In this document: in pieces, positions 43,801 to 56,200 of the stretch | How the letters are laid out: the number at the start of each line of letters is the position of its first letter | Numbering within the stretch: position 1 is the first letter of the stretch | Source: Oscheius tipulae | Taxonomy: Eukaryota; Nematoda; Chromadorea; Rhabditida; Rhabditidae | NCBI GenBank assembly: GCA_037178975.1 | Contig: JASJZH010000006.1 | Span: 10,230,001-10,294,000, forward strand | Length of the DNA: 64,000 nucleotides | Direction: 5' to 3' | Program-made: the position numbers and the translations under genes | Notes under the pieces: model-generated | The model's database searches: none | Seen by the model: only the letters and a program-made list of their open reading frames with translations | Told to the model about the DNA's origin: nothing

Positions 43801-46800
43801 ACCAATGTTACAGGTCGGTCCCTCTCTATTAACCGCTGAACAATCACAGTGGAAAGACAGGAGACCTTCACTGCAATGACCATAATTTTGGCAGGGATTG
43901 GGTTGACATTTGTTGGCTTGAGATTGCACGGGACAGCCAAGTGCGACACCTAAAGACTCAACTTTATGAAAGTCTATCAAACATACCTGTAGTGTTAGAG
44001 TTCTCCAATACATTGGCGATTTTTGCACTGAGACCGTTGAAACGTACATTCTTGATGCAACCAACAAAGCCCTTTCTCAAGTTGATAGTCCAGACCGAAG
44101 ATGGATAGACAATGCTGGCAGATGGTATTCCACCCAGGAGGACGGATTCGGCTGGAAAACTGGTAAATGAGAACTGAAATAAACGGTCAAATGTACGATT
44201 AACAGACAGCTTACAACAAGTCTCAACCAATCCATCTTGTTCCGTCACTCATTCACTGTCAACATGACACCTCTTTTTCTCATGACACTCTCTCACTGTC
44301 TGACACTATCAATGTCAATGTTCCTCTCTTCCGGTACATAAGGAACAAAACTCGAGCTGATTACTGTCAGCCAGTTTTTTGTCAGTTCTTGTCTAATGTT
44401 GTCCATGACAGAGCTATAGACACTAGAACTCACCAACATCCAGATTAGCCGAGGTTCCGGGAGTAGAAAAGTCCGTTTTCTGTTGGTCTACCACTACACT
44501 ACCAGTACGTCGCAATCTCTCCATGTAGACATTGTGCCAATCTGTATCTTCTGTCACTTTCTTGGCGGTGGTCTAAACTTTTTCTAAAAAGGAGTTGGGG
44601 TCCTCTCACCTGTAATCTTATCGGACCAGCTCCGAGGTCTATCACCATGAAAAGATGTCCATCCAGGAGCTCGAAAGCCATGTACTCGGAAGAATTGTCG
44701 ACCAGGGCACCGTGATAGAATATCAATCCGTCTGACTCGGCTGCACGGAAAGAAAAAGCTGAAATTGGGGCATATATAATGTGACGCACTGAAATTACAT
44801 AAACTTCCTCCCTTGGGATCGCTGTTCGTCGGTGGAAGAACAAGTGGACTGGCGTTTTGTTCAAAGTTAATCACATCAGCGTGTTGAAATGGGTTCTTGC
44901 AAGAGTAGCTGAGTTCTCCTCCAGACCTGATGACACTTTGACCATACCCCTGATCAGCAAGGTTGACGAACTGCATTTGGATAGCATCCAAATCGTATTG
45001 GACCTAAAGCAGTTTCAAATTTTTTGAGACAAGGATGGTTATCGTCTCTTTTGGGGGCCAAAGTTCCTTCTGATCTGTCAGCATCACACTTTTGAGACCC
45101 TTTCTCATGAAAAGACATTTTGTTTGGACACCGGAAACTACTGAATATAATCGTATATTTTTGCTCAGCTTAAAAACCTTTACAAAATGGTACTTTACAA
45201 TTTTTAATGTCGGAAGGGATTGGATCCCTGGTTCCTAGCGTCCAGACCATTAGAACCTATACTGACAGCCAGATACGGACACAGTCAAACAGACAGAATT
45301 TAAACAGATACGGACAATTTAAAAATAGATATTCAAACTTACGAGCTTCATGCATCCCCGAAACGGATTCCTAGCAACTCCGAGGGCCGATCTTCCAGCC
45401 GGAATACCACCCAGATAGGCGTGATTGTTGCTAATCCAATCGAGTTCAGGTGCATATTGTCGAATTTCATCGCGTCTTCCATCCACAATCAAAGTCATCT
45501 AAAAAGAGAGGTCATGTATGTTCAGAACGTTATGAAATAAAGTGGAAGTTAGACAAACGTAGGAGTAGAGAAAAGGGAGAGGAAGCGCATTCCAAACGTA
45601 GGAATAAAAGGAAAGAAGCCGGCACACATAGCCAAGAACGCAACTTACGTGAACCGCGGCCATCTTCTCAGTATGCTGAATCTATTCCAATCCCTTGTAG
45701 TGGTTAAAAATGTTTACGACACACCAAAAAGTGCTCATTTAAGACCCTGAACTCACCATTTGGAGCGTTCTTTCCAAAACTACAGTATGCCAAGAATCGT
45801 CATCGTATCTTTCTCCTGGATAAGAGTTGAACATTCGGATTAGTCTGGCATCTGTTCCTTCAAATTTTGACGTTGCTATTAGTGCTCCTTGTTCTATCAT
45901 AAGGTGTATGTAGCTCTTTAAACGAAACTTTTCAAGAATTGAGCAGTTAAAACCTTTTCATCTCCTGCGAAGAACAGCATCGCAGCCCCGTGGACAGTTT
46001 TAAACGTCATTGTCAGATTCTCCCTTCGTGCTCGGATCGTGGCAGAAACGTTTGAGGAGACGTCATACCCGAGCCATTCGTGACCAGAAAATGTCAATTC
46101 TGCATCGACTTTCTCTGGAGCATAGACATTAAGAAAGTTAACTCAGAACTAACCAATCTCGCAATGTTTCCCTTCATGATCACTCATGCTGCAATCACAG
46201 GCTGGTCCTTCAGTTTTTGAATAACAATGTCCTCCATGTTGGCAGGTGAAGGTTTCTCGGGAGGAGAACAGAAAAACTTGAGTAGTTGAAAAATGATGAG
46301 ACTTACTCCACTCGGTCGACAGTAATCATCCTCGTTGTGTCTGATGCCATGACCGTCTAAGAGCTGGGGAGATGTTTCACCTGAAGCGCATTATTTGAGA
46401 GTCGGATTTAATGAATACTTCCTCAGAGCTGGAAGTTTTAGCTTTTTTCTGGTCTTTTTGCAATTATTTGACAAATAACAACATGTTACCTAGTTGTACT
46501 GTGTGATTGCTTATCGTATAGCAACGCTTACCTTGAGGGTATAGCCTGTAGACAAGGTTCCGCACATTCACAGCTAGGTGTCTCGAATGTCTTCGAAGAG
46601 GCGAGCTCAAAATTGGCAGATGATGTACGTCTTTAGGAAGTCCGCCGACAAAAACGTCAGAATTCTTCTGGATGTTGCCAAATACAAAGCTGCGCTGGTT
46701 CAAAATTTTGAAGACCAGCGTGTAGTCCAGTTCAAGCTTGACATTTTCGAAACTCTGAATATGTATGCAATTCAAAAAAAAAAGAATTTCTTACCTGATG

Positions 46801-48184
46801 CACTCTTAAAGAATGCCATCGATCGTCGTCCACTCTAACTTCTTCTATTCTGATGGTTGTTACTGGCCGCCTTTGACCGAAATCACTACCGCGATCTCCT
46901 AATCTACAAGGGCAATTAATAAATATAAGTATCTCTACCGAAAATCTAGTTGAATCCTCCCGTCGGATATTGATATGGCATAGAAGTTACCGGCAACACC
47001 TCCATCATCTGTATACAACAGTAGTCCATTAGACTGTTTGGTTTTGAGCTCTAACGACAGAGAATTTTCGTAAGAATGAGCCCATTTTGGGTATCTGTAC
47101 ACAAATTTAATGAAAACTTTTGACAGAAACAACCTGGCATAACTGTCCGCGGATCCGGACAAAATTACAGCTAATGATATTGAAGGTAGAAAAAAGAAGC
47201 ATGGCCATGGTAGGCCATCTCGATATATCAAAAACCGCATTACATCTGAAATCAAAACTTTGCCAACAAAAAAAAAGAATCTCGGGCGGAGAGAAGGCTG
47301 GAGTATTGTCGCAAGTTGGTGAAGCAAAAACGTGTGAAAGAGCTCACACGTGGGAGGTCAATGAGATCCAGGTAGTTCTGGGGGAGAAGGAGGAAGACAC
47401 GAAAATTGGCGGGTTTCAAGATAGTTGTGCCAATTGCAGATAGATGTTTGGGTAGTAGGAAACAACATGCTGTTTTCTCATTAAGCTTGCCGCATTAGAG
47501 AGGTCTGACGCCGTTTCTAACCTTTTTCCTTTTTATAAACTGATTTAAATTTTGTAACTTACAAGTCAGTCAGTGTTGTATAATGATGTTACTGGTATCA
47601 ATCCATAAAAACTGGGTTTCTACATACTTCCTAAAAATTTAAACAAAAAGAAAAGCGAGGTGCTTTCGGATTGTGCGGGAAAATACTGTAGATAGCGTCG
47701 TAATCCCAAAGAACCGAGGATTGTAGCTCGGACCAAAATGAGTAACAATTTGATGAACAATAGAAAAGTTATAAGGATGACGCCTCTCATCTCCAAAAGT
47801 CATTCTTTGTCTTTGAAGATGCAACGTTACGTGGCGCAAATAGGCGGATGAAAGATTAGCCTAACAACGAGTCTGACACGGGTCTCCCTCGTGGACTTTG
47901 CCGACGTAAAAGAGGGTGGCCCAAATACATGAGCCTCAGGTGGCAAGAGAGTCGTGGTGTGGCGCCGGCTGCCAGGAGACGGCCTATTTCAGCCAGATTT
48001 ATGGCAAGTACATTTTGATGACACACGGGCGATAATTAGTGGAAAGTAGTAGTAGGTAAATACTCAAAGTAGCTTCGCTAGTGCGTAATGCGCGCCTTAT
48101 TTTACCTCGTTCTCTAACAACAATGGCTCCGGAGACGCCAAAAGTGGACTGCAATGCAATTATGAGGCTCAGTAGAAAAATCAT
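34804..48184 (-). CDS. nrx-1: Alpha-neurexin (six LNS and three EGF domains, synaptic adhesion receptor)
   Basis: At least 34 exons were found, from the signal peptide (MIFLLSLIIALQSTFGVSG, 48184-48106) to the stop at 34804. Order: LNS1 (47170-46532), EGF1 (46380-46154), LNS2 (46114-45343), LNS3 (45003-43987), EGF2 (CQPNPCQNYGHC), LNS4 (to 43087), LNS5 (42890-42403), EGF3 (CSPAACSNGGRC), LNS6 (to 41597). Then come a juxtamembrane region (39492-39260; 37249-37185), a Thr-rich stalk (37122-36589, 35621-35542), a membrane helix (MVMICSLTVVLVIAVIVFCV, 35275-35126) and a cytoplasmic tail (35084-34977, 34932-34804) ending KDFKEWYV, a C-terminal PDZ ligand. This is the classic alpha-neurexin plan; LNS domains bind postsynaptic partners through calcium. 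The join between 39260 and 37249 does not keep frame as drawn, so a small exon is probably missing. The EGF1 donor (46312) is also uncertain. Confidence 0.92.
37250..39259. other. Neurexin intron region, possibly with one unfound exon
   Basis: The exon ending at 39260 leaves one base over, and the next recognised exon (from 37249) needs two, so a small exon is expected here. A frame following the acceptor GTGTACAG near 37339 reads into the 37249 exon without a stop, which is one alternative. Otherwise no coding signal was found. Confidence 0.35.
39493..41596. other. Large neurexin intron
   Basis: About 2.1 kb between the LNS6 exon ending at 41597 and the juxtamembrane exon starting at 39492. 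It contains a short CT run near 40603-40615 and no supported exon on either strand. Confidence 0.55.
45223..45297. repeat. Dispersed repeat copy in a neurexin intron
   Basis: GATCCCTGGTTCCTAGCGTCC followed by an ACAG-rich tail resembles 1283-1345 (GATCCCTTGGTCCTTCGCGTCC, then CAGACAGACAGAG). On the minus strand the head looks weakly tRNA-like. It lies in the intron between the exons at 45343 and 45003. Confidence 0.35.
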
Positions 48185-51163
48185 TTTAAGAAAATTAGCT
48201 CGTTCAACTTAAAAATGACCTTTTTATTCAGACGTCTTATCAATTAATTGATCAGTGTCTTGGCAGAAGAGGGGTGGAAATGATCTCCTAGACCGGAACC
48301 AACATGCCAGAATGACAATTGTATGTATATACACAAGTGGTGAGCCCCCTGTTGACTCTCCAACATGTTCCTTAAGTGCAATTGTAGACGTTGCGTGCCT
48401 GGCTGTAGCCCGTCTTCCAGAGCTATACAAAATGGCCTGTCAGCTGCTCAAAAACAAGTTTGATTGTAATGCGCCCCCCACAACGGCCTTTTGGAGCAAT
48501 TAGGGCGCCAAGCGAACACCACAAGTCCAAAAGTTATATGGCAAGTGTCCAAACGAGGATTTAAGCGACTGCTGCGATAGCGTAATCTATCCCAGGAGGC
48601 ACGAGCCCCTAGGAGAGCTTGTGGAAGCAGGGGTCACAACATTAGCGAGGGTGAATGTCAAAGAGTGGTGATAGTGTTTCCCTGGAGTGACATGTTGCGA
48701 GTTCAGAAGAGGGGGAGGAGGACATAAAGTTTGAAGTCGGAAATCAAGACTTTGCAGGTTCTCTGCTTGACATAAAAATACAGGAAAATATAGAGATAGA
48801 GAGACAGATGCAGGGAGACAAAGAGACAGAAGATTGGCCCAAAGTTTGTATTACAAAATCTCAGGCCAGTTGTCAATGTGAAAGCGTGCAACACGTAGTC
48901 TAAACAGCAACAATCTACTATGCTTGTCCCGTGAGACCTTGACGTGTGGCACCTTATCTCTTGCAGCTATACCCGTACTTAAGGTCTATTTTCTGCTACT
49001 TTTTACCATATGACGCCGATGTGGGTGATCTGATCCAGTTAGTGTCTATGCTTGCCTAATATGAGCCGATTCAAGGATGTCGCTCAGTTCCCGGGGGTCA
49101 TCCGAAGGCATAAAGCAGAAGTGGGAGACGCAGAGACGCATCAGTGACAAACGAGGCAATGATTCGTGTTTCTGGAGAAGGAGCTGTTGGTTGACGTGGG
49201 GCTCAAAATAACAACTCTGCGGGAGTTCTTTAACACCCATTTCGTGGTGAGGACCAGAAAATGGCTGCTTTCCCAGGAAATTTGAGGTTAATCAAGACTG
49301 TTCAGAACTGAACAAACGAAATGGGCGCTTAAGCTGTTTTGTGCGCGAGCAGGGGAGAGAACAGGTTGTTCTCTCCAAATTGAGAGGAAGACGCAATTTA
49401 CTGGCTATTCCAGGATATGACGAGAGAATCTCTGGAGTTACTTTGAGTGGGTGGAGCAAGACACAGGAAATATCATATCAGGGCCCTTTTTGTGACTAAC
49501 GACAATGATTTCGCAACATGGCGTGCTAGATTTTGTGTGGTTTATGAGTGTCCATTACCATTCTTAGCTACTTACACACTTTCTCACGGAAGCGCTCTAA
49601 CATTTTTCAACTTAACGTCACTCTGACTCTCCTAGAGTGCAAAGAGCTAATAAGGAAAGTACAGGAATAGCAGCTGACTGAAAACCCGAAAAGCCCGACA
49701 AGTCGCATCCAAAACTGGGCGGAAAAGAGGCGTTCAAATATATTCAAATAGAAATGTTGGAGGTGAAAGGGCACAGGGTCCCCAAAGTTGGGAATCACAT
49801 TAGCGGCAGTTTAGAAGGAAGCAGGCGGGGTCCGGGGGCTCTCCCACAAGACAGCTTAAATGTCAATCAGAAACTGCACTGTTAGGGCTAGATACAGGTA
49901 TCTTTGCCTGTTTTGCATGTCTTGTTCCTTTCAAAAACATTCACATGGATCTTGCAGCGTTCAATACGGTAAATTACGACTCCTGCGATTCATTTTAGAC
50001 TAAGTAAAAGAGAACTAGCCATCAGAAACGTCGACCTAATGAGCACATAAGGAAATCTTGGCAAGTATCGGTTGTCGTAATAGCTTGAGCTGTTTGCCAT
50101 GTAACGAAGTATCTAAGTCAATCTGAGTTGTAGATGTGGATAACCGGCTGTAGATACAGAACGACCCACTTGAAGAAGGCGGTGAGACGTTGAAAAACAA
50201 GACTGTATGGGAGAGACCCACAACGCGTAAAATTTTACTCCACTACTGTATGTATGCTTTATATGTTTATAACAGGCGAGTTCGTGAGACACAAAATAAA
50301 GGCATACGGGGGAGACATTAGAGCACGGATAGTACGGAGGAACTCGAAGAAAACTTGTGGCTTCACGTGTGATTTTCTCCAAGGCGACCTGGAGGCCAAA
50401 AAGTTAGCAACACTATGAAATAGGTGAAGAAACGAACATCTTTGAAATTCAAGTGCAGCCTTGTTAAAAATTCAGAGAGTCCCCACGCCTCTCGGACACA
50501 GGGAGCAAAAACGATATACGAGCCAGAAGGGGAAGAAGGACCGCACTTGCTGATGCTGATGAGTAGCTATTATAATAACGGCTCCGATTAGGAAGGACTA
50601 CACGCCTTGGAATGTGTCTTTGATTGCACAATTAGCATATTCAGCACACTGCCGTGCTGATTTACAGCTATTCGGAAGGGGGCTCCTCAAGTAGCTACTC
50701 TCATAAGTCAATCAGTAGTCTGGTGCACAAAGGAAGAACTCTCCTGGTGGTCTGTCCCCTTCTTATCAGAGCAAGCAAATTGTTTGGAGACCTTAGGTAG
50801 GGAAAGTGAAAGCCAAATTGAAACGGGTGCCGCAGGCTGTCAGAGAGCGATGACCGAAGCTCCGCTGGGAGTAAAGCATCACCGCCGCCAACAGTCCAGA
50901 CGCGTTCTAAATTTCTCTTCCTATCTGACATTCCGAGTCCTCTTTTTCAGAAATCTTGACAAAAATATGTTGCAATGGAACTACATGAGTCAAGTGAGCA
51001 GTTCTGCCCCCGTTCGCAGGTGCACCCAGGGGACACTGCAAAAATTGGCCTTACGTAAATGAGGGTGTAATTTTGGGAACGGGACAGCTTGTCAGCATGT
51101 TTGTAAGAGGGGTGGCCTCATGGCCATCCACTCATTGACCCCCGGCGAAACTCGGCATGAATT
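48185..51163. other. Noncoding region upstream of neurexin
   Basis: No gene is supported on either strand. A GACAGAGA tract lies near 48785-48832. The region presumably contains the neurexin promoter. Confidence 0.4.
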
Positions 51164-51469
51164 ATGGGGCGCCGGCTCTTTCTTGACGATGGTGCTGCAA
51201 CACTTCCCGAGGGGATGCGCCTGAGACTCTATCGTCGAGACAAGGCCGACTCGAGAGACACTCGTAATGAAAAGTCACAATTTATGAACTTGTACTCTTG
51301 GCACGTTGTCAAGAAGATGCGGAAGGAGGACCAAAAGATTGAAGATGCTCTAATCGGCACTTTCTTCTTCAGCTTCGACGGCTCGCTCCGATCAAGCATA
51401 GCAATGCAACCAAATTGGAAGACCGGAAAAGAAGACAACCCTCCAAGTCTCTGTCCAAACATCGTATAG
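51164..51469 (+). CDS. Possible single-exon small protein, unknown
   Basis: A 101-codon open frame with an ATG at 51164 begins MGRRLFLDDGAATLPEGMRL and includes WHVVKKMRKEDQKIEDALIG. Codon choice (many GAC, AAG, TTC and CTC) resembles that of the confirmed exons nearby. It has no signal peptide, no recognised domain and no supporting splice sites, and no AATAAA was seen. It converges on the Gln/Tyr-rich gene, whose stop lies 48 bases away. It may be a real short gene or a fortuitous frame. Confidence 0.3.
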   Translation: MGRRLFLDDGAATLPEGMRLRLYRRDKADSRDTRNEKSQFMNLYSWHVVKKMRKEDQKIEDALIGTFFFSFDGSLRSSIAMQPNWKTGKEDNPPSLCPNIV

Positions 51470-51516
51470 AAATCTTCATTTAACTCTCTGCCTATTTCTG
51501 TGCCTGTCATGGATTT

Positions 51517-52098
51517 CTACTTTTTGCCATACACGTAATAAGGATAGTATGTCATGGGAACGCTGCCATGAGCCTGGTCGTACTGAACCTAATCACAGGA
51601 ACTGTTTATTGGTTTTGGGATACCTGATACTGCTGATTCTGATTCTGTTGGTTGCTGGAAGGCTGCTGCTGTTGATACTGCTGGCTAGGGTTGTACTGGG
51701 GTTGAGTTCCGGCAGTCTGCTGGGTCTGCGGGTACTGCTGTTGCTGTTGCTGTGGATACTGCTGATTCTGCTGCTGAGGGTACTGCTGATTCTGCTGCTG
51801 AGGGTACTGCTGCTGATTCTGGCCAGCCGGATACTGCTGCTGCTGAGCCAAGACTCCTTTTTATCTTTCATTTGGTGTTACCTGAGTATACTGCTGGTTA
51901 GCCTGAACATTCTGCTGCTGAGTGGCATCGTTAGCGACGGCAGGAACTACCGGGTAATAATAGTACATCGGGGTGTAGTAGGAAGCCGGGTAATAGTAAT
52001 ACAGCTGACTGGCAGCCATTTGGCACGAGAGCACCAGGCAAAGGATGGTGAAACTGAAACATTTCTAGCCCTGAAAGCTGGAGAACTCACGAGTTCAT
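51517..52098 (-). CDS. Small secreted Gln/Tyr-rich repeat protein
   Basis: Four exons in phase (52098-52091, 52053-51882, 51842-51624, 51588-51517) give 156 residues. The first exon carries only eight coding bases (ATG AAC TC). A signal peptide (MNSFTILCLVLSCQMAAS) precedes Tyr/Pro clusters (QLYYYYPASYYTPMYYYYP). A prion-like stretch follows, with tandem units of the form QQQNQQYP, then QPQYNPSQQYQQQQP. The end is MTYYPYYVYGKK. I recognise no ortholog; composition resembles the loosely defined Q/N-rich (pqn/abu-like) secreted proteins of nematodes. Consensus splice sites and an intact frame through all four exons support a working gene. The Gly-Lys-Lys end would be an amidation signal if the protein is processed like a neuropeptide, which is inference only. 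Confidence 0.8.
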
Positions 52099-53298
52099 GG
52101 TGAGGTCGAGTGGGGCAGTATGAGGCCACAAGTAACTGTTCACCCTTAAATACTGCCAGCCGTGTTTGCGCGATTAGCCGCACGCTCTTGACACAGTGCC
52201 GAGGAGAAAGGCTGCTCTGAAAGAAAGGCCGACTCTGGACCACGGAGCAGACCCCAGCAGATGAAAAGATGTTTGTGTGACGTGGCTCCAGATTCACTGT
52301 TACTCTGTCAACTAGGGGAAATCAAAAGGACAATGAGGGTCCGGTTCTGAGGAAACTACTGTAGGCAATCATTGAATAAACTGAATGCCGGGTCAACTAG
52401 AGCATTATCAAGTATGACCATTAAGGGTACCGTAAATTCCGTATGAATCGTTTCAGTCAGGCTATTGTAATTTTACAAGAATTTGACAGACATATTTAAC
52501 TTTCAATGCATACGTCTATTTCAGTTTCACACTCTTGACACTACTGCCATTTTTTTCACGCTTTTTGTGACAGCGGAGGTCTCAGGTCACCCGTTCTTCA
52601 AACAGTACGCGCGCCAACTACTGTTTATCCGAACTTTAACTCTCCACTGAGTAGGGGCATGGCGACACACACAATGGAAGGTGCCAGAAGTGTTTGGAAA
52701 CGGTTTCAGAATCAGAGATCAACGATGGTAATTGTGTCAGAAGTAGAACATCAACATCGGTATGCATACGGTTTTAGAATAGCTCGTACAGTACATGTAT
52801 ACAGTTTTAGGATCGAGGTGCATTGTCTCCCTGTGTCAGAGGGCAACTGTTCTTTTCGAATGGCTGACAGGTGTGGGCTTTTGCATCATTCGACTGTTTA
52901 GGTATCGAATGACCGAAGGGTTGACGTTTCATCAACGATTGACTGCCACAGGACAAAACACTGCTAGCGTTCAGCCTACACAAGTCCACAGCCCTTTTTA
53001 CTTTTTAGCATCGTTTATACTAAAACAGCATCCTTTCACTTGTACAATAAGACTTTATTTGGATACTAAGAATTGATTGTAATCCAGTATTCACCCCTAA
53101 TGCAAAAAAAAAACACAGTTCAGTTAGAGTAATCTTTCGATGTAGGTCTATATAGAATATTGTTTCCATATTTTTGAGACCTTTACAGTTTTGACTATTT
53201 ACTTTGGATATAATCTATACCTACGCTTTAAACGTTAGTTACGAACTTTTGAGTCGGAGAAAGCTTACAAGCCTGTTAATACAGTTCTTAGCTTCCAG
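52099..53298. other. Intergenic region between divergent genes
   Basis: It separates the starts of the Gln/Tyr-rich gene (leftward) and the cubilin-like gene (rightward) and should hold both promoters. No other gene was seen. The acceptor CTTCCAG at 53298 ends it. Confidence 0.45.
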
Positions 53299-53299
53299 A

Positions 53300-56200
53300 A
53301 TGACCAGGCTGCTAGTCCGACTACTCCTGCTCTACTGGTGCATTCCTTGGTTCCCCGCTGCGGGACAAGAAGATGACGAACTGCAGCTGTTTGACACAAC
53401 CGAGCCAAGGTACCCGTTTCACGCAAAAAGGACAAAACTGTTTCAGGTCGCGAATCGTGATGATAAATGGAAACATGTATATCCATGCCGGCTACAATAA
53501 GAACATCTCCTTCGTGACAACAGGAGCTGGCTCAATCTGGCTTGGGGACACAGACATCTCAGATCTGCCAACAATTGTTAGTCGTAATCAGTCGGAGGAA
53601 CACGCGTTCGAGTGTGCTTCCTCTCTCTGCAAATAACTCGTTTCAGGCAAAATTCGATTTTCTGAGAGACAAGGTCCTGACAATGTCCGAAATTGTGCTT
53701 ACCATGAAGACAAGGCTGGAAGTTGCTACACGATCCCTAATGGGACTCGGGAACGTTTCGAAGGCTATCATCGCAATGGTAGAGATAACTCGAACTGTTT
53801 AAGATGAAATTTAGACAAGAAACGTATCAGCAGATGTGAAAATGCTTCGGGAATGGAAGAAGGATAGACAGATAAAGGATATCAAGTTCAGGAGGCACTT
53901 AAACAAGATCACGAAGGGAGTCAAGTAAGACGAGCCGTCGGAAACCGAATAGTAACAGTTTTAGGGTTCTGTTGGATGGTATCAATATCGATGCTTGTGA
54001 GTCGAAGCCGTGTGAAGGAGGAGCAACCTGTATTCCTAGATTCGGAAAAGTTTTCTACTGTCTCTGTCCACCGCATCGTACGGTGAGTAACCTTCTTAAA
54101 AACATCGGCAGTAAACTTGCAGCCTAAAGTTTTGTTTTACATTCTAAAAATCAACTGCGGTAATATAACTATTGTTTTGAATAGTAATAGCCAAATACTT
54201 TGTTTCGTTTTGTGCCGTCAAGCTATCTTATCATGTTGTCAGCCTGGCCCTTGTTCTGTGTTCGTCAAATCTGTCATCATACATTTAGAACACGCCAAAG
54301 CCGATAGAGGTACAGTCCCGTAATATGTAGTTTACCAAGTATTAGGAGATCATAGGCAGTCAGATGTTGGGTGTCTCGGTCGTAGGTCTGGTCTAACTTC
54401 CTCCTCTTGTAGTCTACTGAATGGGTTCACCCTGACTTATACCGCGTCAGAAATGAGAGGAAAGCAGGGTCAAGACGTCCAAGTTTCTGACCCTAATAAT
54501 ACTAGCTCCTTTGCTGCCGTTCTGTCCTTTAAACATGTCCTTATTGTTCTTTTCAAGCAATATTCCGTTGCGTCTCACTCGGTACAGAGATTTTGTCTAC
54601 AAAAGGGACGTGATTCCAGAAGGTCAAAGTTTTGTCACCAGTCAAAAGGTCGAACCCAAATCTCTGCTTTGCAAGTTTTATGTCAGAACTTTGGAGAAGA
54701 AATATTAACATTTTCGCAGCAAAATTTTATGCTTGTATCAAATTCGATTTAGGGTCCACGCTGTGAGAACGATGTAGATGAGTGTGCTCTCTACCAAGGA
54801 AATGCTACCTGTCAAAACAATGGCACTTGTGAGAACATTGTCAACGGTTTTCTGTAAGTTTTCGATATCCATACAACAAACACAGCCTTTAGCTGTCATT
54901 GTCCCAAAGGATTCCACGGTCCTCGTTGTGAATTCGCAACTTCACATTGTGGCCGAGCTCCGGGCATCTGTGGCCACGGTCACTGTATCGAGTCCGTTCA
55001 AGGAGATTCGGTGAGGAGAGCTCCTCCTTGTACAATAGTTTCAGGCTGACTATCGATGCATCTGTGAAGAAGGTTACAAAGTTGCTGGAGACTTAGAAAA
55101 TCCTGTTTGCGTGGATAAGAATGAGTGTGAAACCGGACCCTGCCATCCAGGAGTCGACTGCATCAATCTGCCCGGATCATTTCAATGCAGCGGCTGTCCG
55201 AAAGGATTCTTCGGTATAACACGGTCTCCGCCTCTAGGAAAAGGTTTAGGCAATGGAATCCAATGCGCCGACATTGACGAGTGCTCCCAACCCGAGTATC
55301 CCTGTTCAACCAACCCTCGGGCTCCTTGCATCAACACTATGGGATCGTATCATTGCGGAGCATGTCCCTCTGGCTACCGAGGGGATGGAAAGAGCTGCAA
55401 GAGATTCAGTGCCTGTAACCATCGACCCTGCTATCCGACTGCCAACTGCACTGACGATTTTGACAGCATGAACGCCGGAGGCTTCTCCTGCCAATGTCCT
55501 GAAGGATTTCTTGGAGATGGAGTTGGTCCAAACGGCTGCAAACAAGGAAACTCCACAATCTGTCGGGCTGAAGGACGTTGCCTTAATGGTGGCTCTTGCA
55601 TAGTGAGAAATAGCCCGCTTTCAAAAAATTGATAGTTTAGGCGGTTACCGAAGACTCCTATCACTGCAACTGTCCCGAAGGATACTTTGGTTCTCGGTGT
55701 GAAAAGGTGTCTGAATGCATCTCTACACCCTGTAAGAATGGTGCTACTTGCCAATACGATGTCACAAATGGATATTCGTGTATTTGTTCTCCAGGATTCT
55801 ATGGACATGACTGTGAGGAGCAGGAGAATGGTAAGATACGCAAAAAAAAAAATTTGACCTTTGTGGGACCGAAAAGGACTATTATTACGCTATAGGATGC
55901 TGTATCAGCCAAAAATTCAACCATATCCTAAAAAGACAACTTCTAGCATTTTAGATGAGTTTTTAACCGTATTTGCATTCTTAGAACAAATGGCGTTTTG
56001 AAAGAGCTCTTTTACCACATTCATAATTCCAGCATGTGACCAGCACTTCACAACCCGAGAAGGCAATTTTACATTCCCCGACAGCATTGGAGACGTCTCA
56101 CAGGAGCAGCCACAACAGTGTGACCTTGTCATCTCTCCTCAGGCGAACAATGAAGCTCTACGCATCACCTTCACTCAGTTCGGAAACATGGAGCCAACTG

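Noticed and set aside
43786-43806. A 21-nt GT...AG segment in the neurexin EGF2 exon that could be an ultra-short intron
   Set aside because: It is shorter than any supported intron here, and keeping it leaves a plausible frame through the EGF2-LNS4 linker.
51549-52103. 184-codon plus-strand Leu-rich open frame
   Set aside because: It is the antisense shadow of the Gln/Tyr-rich gene: CAG-rich codons read as Leu-rich on the other strand.
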